From Leifsonia virtsii (GTDB lineage: Bacteria; Actinomycetota; Actinomycetes; Actinomycetales; Microbacteriaceae), in contig NZ_JAROCB010000007.1 in assembly GCF_030433675.1 (NCBI RefSeq), positions 1 to 64,000 on the forward strand: a stretch of 64,000 nucleotides of DNA, in the 5' to 3' direction. The notes below the pieces were generated by a model, which saw only the letters and a list, made by a program, of their open reading frames with translations, had not been told where the DNA came from and searched no databases. The position numbers and the translations under genes were made by a program. Position 1 is the stretch's first letter, and each line of letters starts with the position of its first letter. This document shows, one piece after another, positions 59,840-64,000 of this stretch.

Positions 59840-60430
59840 ATGGCACCGGAATCGTCGTCGGGAGGTCGCCGATCGGACGCGCAGCGCAACCGCTCCCGCA
59901 TCCTGGAAGTTGCTTACCGGGCGTTCTCGGACGACCCTGACGTCTCGCTCAACTCCATCGCCAAGCTGGTCGGCGTCGGCGCCGGCACCCTGTACCGGCA
60001 CTTCCCGACCCGCGAGGCGCTCCTGCTGGCGGTCTACCAGGAGGAGGTCGAGCAGCTGGTGGGCTCGGTCGATCGGATGCTCGAGCACGAGGAGCCGCTC
60101 GACGCCTTCCGCTCCTGGGCGAGGAAGCTCGCCGCCTACGCCCGGATCAAGCACGGCATCGGCGAGGCGCTCACGAGCCCCGAGGCGCAGGAGGTCATCG
60201 GGGCCACCTGGACGCCCGTGAGCCGGGCCATCGCGCGACTGCTCGCCGCGGCCGCCGAGCGCGGGGAGGTGCGCGAGGGTGTGGATCCGGACGATGTCAT
60301 CCTGCTGCTCAGTGCCCTGTGGCGGGTGCCGGAGGGTGAGGCGGGCCTCGCGCAGGCGGATCGGCTGCTCGAGCTGATCGTCGACGCCCTCCGCCCCCGA
60401 ACTGGGGTACAAGTCCGTCCTCCAAAGTGA
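59840..60430 (+). CDS. TetR-family transcriptional regulator
   Basis: A 196-residue regulator. The N-terminal HTH is RILEVAYRAFSDDPDVSLNSIAKLVGVGAGTLYRHFPTREALLLAVY, followed by an all-helical ligand-binding domain. The ATG at 59840 is chosen because it starts right before the HTH module and AAGAGAGGA precedes it. It is divergent from the aldo/keto reductase with two identical palindromes between, the probable binding sites. Confidence 0.92.
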   Translation: MAPESSSGGRRSDAQRNRSRILEVAYRAFSDDPDVSLNSIAKLVGVGAGTLYRHFPTREALLLAVYQEEVEQLVGSVDRMLEHEEPLDAFRSWARKLAAYARIKHGIGEALTSPEAQEVIGATWTPVSRAIARLLAAAAERGEVREGVDPDDVILLLSALWRVPEGEAGLAQADRLLELIVDALRPRTGVQVRPPK

Positions 60431-60535
60431 GGACAATTCAGGAATCCCGAGGTAGCCTGACGAATAGATGAGCAAAGCTCACCTCCAAGAACCCGACGAT
60501 GCGTCCCCGATCAGACGCGAAGGAGGGATGGGGCC

Positions 60536-61570
60536 TTGGTCTCCTATTCGGTTCACCACCACCACCATCACCACCCGACGGCCCGGCGGCCGCACCACGC
60601 GTGGTTCGTCGCGCTGGCGGCGGTCGTCGTCGCCGTGGCGGTCGCGGTCGTCGTCGCTGTGGGAGGCGGTGCCGTCTACGTCGGCTCCGTCGCCTCGACG
60701 TTCGACTCGCACGTCTCGCACATCCAGCGCGCCTTCCCCGCCGACACCGTCCGGCCCGCTGCGACCTCGACCGGGGCGATGAACATCCTGCTCCTCGGGT
60801 CGGACTCGCGCGGCGCCCCGACGGAGGTCGGGCAGACGGGCGTCTCGAACCAGCGGGCGGACACGATGATGCTCGTCCACATCGACGCCGACCGGCGGAA
60901 CGTCTACCTGATCTCGATCATGCGCGACCTCTGGGTGCCCATCCCGGGCAACGGCACGGCGAAGATCAACGCGGCGCTCGCCTGGGGCGGCACGCCGCTG
61001 GTGGTCCAGACCGTCGAGCAGCTGCTCGGCGCCCGCATCGACCATGTCGCCATCGTCGACTTCGCCGGTCTGACGAACATGACGAACGCGCTCGGGGGAG
61101 TGGATGTGGACAGCCCGGTCGCCTTCACCACCGTGAAGTCGCCGCACTACAGCTTCGTCAAAGGGATGAACCACCTCGACGGGGCGCAGGCGCTCGCCTT
61201 CGCCCGGGAGCGCTACGCGTTCCCGACGGCCGACTACCAGCGCGTCGCCGACCAGCAGGCCCTCATGCGCGGTTTCGCCGCCAAGCTGATGAGCCTCGAC
61301 GTGCTCGCCGACCCCGGCAAGGTCACCTCGTTCGCCGCGGCCGCCGGCTCCTCCGTGAAGGTCGACCAGGGCTTCGGCATGCAGGAGATGCTCCAGCTGG
61401 CGGCGAGCATGCGGCTCTCGGGTGCGTCGAGCATCCACTCCTTCACCCTCCCGACCGCCGGGACAGGCACCTCGGCGGACGGTCAGTCGATCGTCAATGT
61501 GGACCAGGGCGCGGTGGCCCGGCTGCGGACGGCGCTGGCCGACGACGCGCTCGCGTCCTTCGGCGGTTGA
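60536..61570 (+). CDS. LytR-CpsA-Psr (LCP) cell-wall attachment protein
   Basis: A 344-residue membrane-anchored phosphotransferase that joins glycopolymers to peptidoglycan. A short cytosolic N-terminus with a natural run of seven histidines (residues 7-13) is followed by one membrane helix (WFVALAAVVVAVAVAVVV). The LCP domain has LLLGSDSRG, RADTMMLVHIDADRRNVYLISIMRDLWVPIP and AFARERYAF with the conserved Arg/Asp residues. The TTG at 60536 is the only start that keeps the helix and has GGAGG about 9 nt upstream; the ATG at 60528 is out of frame. Confidence 0.9.
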   Translation: MVSYSVHHHHHHHPTARRPHHAWFVALAAVVVAVAVAVVVAVGGGAVYVGSVASTFDSHVSHIQRAFPADTVRPAATSTGAMNILLLGSDSRGAPTEVGQTGVSNQRADTMMLVHIDADRRNVYLISIMRDLWVPIPGNGTAKINAALAWGGTPLVVQTVEQLLGARIDHVAIVDFAGLTNMTNALGGVDVDSPVAFTTVKSPHYSFVKGMNHLDGAQALAFARERYAFPTADYQRVADQQALMRGFAAKLMSLDVLADPGKVTSFAAAAGSSVKVDQGFGMQEMLQLAASMRLSGASSIHSFTLPTAGTGTSADGQSIVNVDQGAVARLRTALADDALASFGG

Positions 61571-61589
61571 GCGTGCCACGATGGGTGGC

Positions 61590-61790
61590 ATGGAGACGAC
61601 GAATGCACGCCTGCCGCGCTACCGCCTGCTGACCGGCGTCGACGACTCGGTGTTCTGCGAGCGCGTGTCGCAGGCGCTGGACCTCGGCTACGAACTGCAC
61701 GGCGGCCCGGCCCTGACCTGGAACGGGACGACGGGCTACGTGGCCCAGGCCGTCATCTGGCGCCAGGAGGGTCCGACGCCGGAGAAGTGA
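61590..61790 (+). CDS. DUF1737 protein
   Basis: A 66-residue protein. It begins METTNARLPRYRLLTGVDD and contains ALDLGYELHGGPALTW and YVAQAVIW, the DUF1737 pattern. The family has no known function. An ATG nine bases upstream (61581) is an alternative start. It lies 19 bp after the LCP gene and may be co-transcribed. Confidence 0.8.
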   Translation: METTNARLPRYRLLTGVDDSVFCERVSQALDLGYELHGGPALTWNGTTGYVAQAVIWRQEGPTPEK

Positions 61791-61836
61791 CCGGGAGATT
61801 CGAACGTTCGACTGCTCGGTTCGGCGTCGCTGGCGC

Positions 61837-62106
61837 TCAGTCCGTGTGATCCCGCCAGGCGGCGAGCACGTCCGCGGCCGGACGGCTCGCGATGTCGGCG
61901 CGCACGGCGGCGAGGAGGCTGTTCGCCTCCTCCGCCCCGCCGGCGTCCATCCGGTGCAGCTCGTGCGAGCCGCTCCGCAGCACGAGGTCGAAGTCGCCCG
62001 TGTGCTCCGCCGTCCCGTCGAAGAGGGCGGAGACGACGCCGCCGATCATGCCGATGAGGCGGCCTGTCCGTCCCTGGCGGCGGGGCTCGAGCGTCGCGGT
62101 CAGCAT
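61837..62106 (-). CDS. Small protein of unknown function
   Basis: An 89-residue protein with a basic N-terminus, then GMIGGVVSALFDGTAEHTGDFDLVLRSGSHELHRMDAGGAEE. A C-terminal helix ends in LAAWRDHTD. No signal peptide is clear and the family was not recognised. It follows the membrane-protein gene at 62123-62425 by 16 bp on the same strand. Confidence 0.55.
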   Translation of the reverse strand: MLTATLEPRRQGRTGRLIGMIGGVVSALFDGTAEHTGDFDLVLRSGSHELHRMDAGGAEEANSLLAAVRADIASRPAADVLAAWRDHTD

Positions 62107-62122
62107 GCGAGGTGCGCGCGGA

Positions 62123-62425
62123 TCAGCCGTGGTTGACCTGGATCTGCCCGTTCGCCGCCGCATTCGCGAACAGGACGAGCACGAGGATCAGCCAGAGCAC
62201 GGTGATGACGACGGCGACGAAGCCGATGACGATCCCCGCGATCGCGAGTCCGCGACCGCGCTCACCGGTGCGGCGGATCTGCGACAGCGCGATGAAGCCG
62301 AGGATGATGCCCAGCAGCGAGACGAAGAAGGAGCCGACGAAGCCCACGATCGCGAGGACATTCCAGCGCTCGGAGGTGGGGCCCGGGTTGGTCGCAGGCT
62401 GGACGGGCGGGAACGGTGCGGACAC
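62123..62425 (-). CDS. DUF4190-like two-helix membrane protein
   Basis: A 100-residue protein with a proline-rich N-terminus and two membrane helices (LAIVGFVGSFFVSLLGIILGF, then GIVIGFVAVVITVLWLILVL). They are separated by SQIRRTGERGRGLAIAG, the characteristic DUF4190 loop. The function is unknown. The GTG start has GAGGAGAGG upstream. The about 300 bp upstream (62426-62723) holds a CGGAG...CTCCG inverted repeat but no other clear feature. Confidence 0.8.
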   Translation of the reverse strand: MSAPFPPVQPATNPGPTSERWNVLAIVGFVGSFFVSLLGIILGFIALSQIRRTGERGRGLAIAGIVIGFVAVVITVLWLILVLVLFANAAANGQIQVNHG

Positions 62426-62723
62426 GGGGATCCTCTCCTCGGGGTCGTGATGGGGCCACTCTGTCAGATCGCCGGCACAACGGCCGGCGCCCCCGGAAGC
62501 CCGAATCCGAGGGCGCCGCTGAGCCGCTACGGGGGGAGGCGGCTCCTGCAAGTCTTCGGGTGTCCCACAGACGCCGCCCCGGCTCGTCACCAGGGTGGCG
62601 TCCCCAGCGCGGGGGCGTCGCCGCGGTCCGGGTGGTTCAGGGGGTGAATCGGAGGGTGAATTCTCCGCCCGACGGGGGTGCCGGTGGCGGAGGGGTGGAA
62701 GGTCGGCGTGCTTACAATCGGGC

Positions 62724-64000
62724 GTGGAAGGCGAGAGTTCCGGGACGGGCGCACGCCCCGAGCTGCCCGGTGCCGTACGGGCCGCCGACGAGCTGCTCGA
62801 GCTCGTGGAACGGGGCACGACCCGCATCCCGCCGCTCCTGCTGCAGCACGTCGCCCTGTTCGACCCGGCTTCCGTCCCGCGTTCGCGCGGTGCGGCCAGC
62901 CGGCGCCTGACGGCCGCCGTCATCGTCGCGCTGACGCGGCTCGGTCGCCTGGACGCCGCGGTCGAGCAGGCGCGACGCGAACTGGGGGCCGTCGGCGCCC
63001 TGCTGGAGGGACGCGGGGTCGAGAGCGCGGAGGCCGTGCTGTGGTCGGCCGTCGCCGAGGCCTTCGCTTCGGCGGGGTGGTCCCGCGAGGGCGCCTCCGC
63101 CGCATTGCGCGCGCTCGACATCGCGGACGGCGGGTGGGTCGCCGGCCGCGCCCGCGCCCTCCTCGCGGTCTGTCGCGCGATGAACGGCGAGTACGTCGGC
63201 GCCGAGCGGGTGATCCGGGAGGGCGGGATCGCCGACGACGTCACCCGAGGGGACGCTGAGGCGACGGTCAACGACTATCCGTTCTTCCTCGCTGCGATCC
63301 TGGTCGCGTCGGCCGCGTTCGACGGCGCCCGGCTGCGGTCGCTCTCGGCGCGGGTGCGTTCGATCGACCCGGAGGACGAGACGATGGAGGTCACCGCCCG
63401 GGCGGCGGAGGCGATGGCACTGCTGGTCGAGGGGCGCCTCGACCAGGCCGCCGCGGCCGTGGCGGCGATCACGCACGGCACGGCCGTCGACCAGCGGCAG
63501 TACATGGTCCGCGGGTTCGCCCTCGGAATGCAGGCCGATATCCTCCTCGCTCGGGGCGATCCGCGTCGAGCGCTGCGCCTGCTGGAGGGCGTGGACTCCA
63601 CCGGGAGCCACTCGCTGTGCTTCGACATGCAGCGCGCCTCGGCACACCTCCAGCTCGGTCAGGAACGGGAGGCCCTCGCCGCGACGGCGGGGTGTATCCG
63701 GGTGGGGGCGGAGCACTGCCTGCGCACCCTGCCGCCCATCCTGCTGCGCCGGGCGATCGCGCTGGAGCGGCTCGGGCACGAGGCGCGAGCGGATGCGGCG
63801 TTCGCGGAGGCGTTCCACCACATCCTGTCGTCCGGCTCGGCGACGCCGCTCCTGACGCTGCCGCGCGCCGAGACGCTGAGGCTGCTGCACCGCCTGAGGG
63901 AGGCGAATCCCGACCTGGCCGCGCAGGCCGCCGAGATCGCGGCGCGGGTCGAGGCGGTGCCGCGCGATCCGGAGGAGCCGCCGTCGCTGCCGAGGCTGTC
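62724..64000 (+). CDS. TPR-like protein, probable LuxR-type regulator (partial, runs off the right edge)
   Basis: An open frame from GTG 62724 to the window end (425 codons, no stop). The protein is helical with TPR-like pairs: LGRLDAAVEQARRELGAV, GDPRRALRLLEGVDSTGSH and LGQEREALAATAGC. TACAAT (62713-62718) lies 5 nt before the GTG, a near-consensus -10 for a leaderless mRNA. Many actinobacterial MalT-like regulators have such a helical body followed by a C-terminal LuxR HTH. The visible end PPSLPRL is where an HTH linker could begin, but the HTH itself lies outside the window. Confidence 0.7.
   Translation, partial: MEGESSGTGARPELPGAVRAADELLELVERGTTRIPPLLLQHVALFDPASVPRSRGAASRRLTAAVIVALTRLGRLDAAVEQARRELGAVGALLEGRGVESAEAVLWSAVAEAFASAGWSREGASAALRALDIADGGWVAGRARALLAVCRAMNGEYVGAERVIREGGIADDVTRGDAEATVNDYPFFLAAILVASAAFDGARLRSLSARVRSIDPEDETMEVTARAAEAMALLVEGRLDQAAAAVAAITHGTAVDQRQYMVRGFALGMQADILLARGDPRRALRLLEGVDSTGSHSLCFDMQRASAHLQLGQEREALAATAGCIRVGAEHCLRTLPPILLRRAIALERLGHEARADAAFAEAFHHILSSGSATPLLTLPRAETLRLLHRLREANPDLAAQAAEIAARVEAVPRDPEEPPSLPRL

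Noticed and set aside
1-64000. tRNA, rRNA or other structural RNA genes
   Set aside because: No cloverleaf with conserved TTCGANNC arm or rRNA-like sequence was noticed on either strand, although a covariance search could not be run.

Overview
The window is a high-GC actinobacterial chromosome segment. The GC-rich third codon positions, the many GTG and TTG starts, the leaderless-looking starts and the gene content (DtxR-type MntR, LCP protein, ROK/LacI-controlled hemicellulose genes, YbdK-type ligase) suggest Microbacteriaceae, for example a Leifsonia relative. The genus is an inference; no rRNA or tRNA gene was found to support it.

Layout. 1-8.4 kb: the tail of an unknown gene, an ABC exporter half-transporter, an NTF2-like protein, a manganese transporter (mntH) with its repressor (mntR) downstream, a transsulfuration pair (cystathionine beta-synthase and a MetB-type enzyme), a VOC protein and a helical-repeat protein. 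8.4-17.5 kb: a YbdK-type glutamate-cysteine ligase, an AraC regulator, small unknown proteins, a CPA1 cation/proton antiporter, an APC amino-acid permease, a LacI regulator and an MFS permease. 17.5-20.3 kb: a gluconate module (FadR-type regulator, GntP permease, gluconokinase). 20.3-46.1 kb: a large hemicellulose locus. The minus-strand run is binding protein, two permeases, GH3 glycosidase, xylose isomerase and xylulokinase. A divergent LacI gene, a CE7 acetyl esterase, a second LacI, a Gfo/Idh-ThuA-Gfo/Idh cassette and a ROK regulator follow. Beyond a small island of unknown genes (36.4-39.2 kb) lies a plus-strand operon of binding protein, two permeases, GH31 alpha-xylosidase and ROK regulator. 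Together these genes could import acetylated or decorated xylo- and xyloglucan-type oligosaccharides, deacetylate and trim them, and feed xylose to the pentose phosphate pathway.

46-64 kb: an MFS drug-efflux gene with an elaborate leader (hairpins and a 20-residue overlapping leader peptide), a PAP2 phosphatase, a HerA-type ATPase, an APH-like kinase, an AraC regulator, a META-domain lipoprotein, a frame-disrupted ParA-like gene, an FtsX/ATPase ABC transporter next to a histidine kinase/response regulator pair, an aldo/keto reductase with a divergent TetR and twin operators, an LCP cell-wall protein, and a TPR-like protein running off the right edge.

The most unusual pattern is a set of long, sequence-related intergenic palindromes. 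At least two families have members at unlinked gene ends. Many genes also have a TANNNT-like hexamer 5-8 nt before the start codon and no Shine-Dalgarno sequence, which points to leaderless transcripts. No CRISPR array, complete insertion sequence, tRNA or rRNA was seen.
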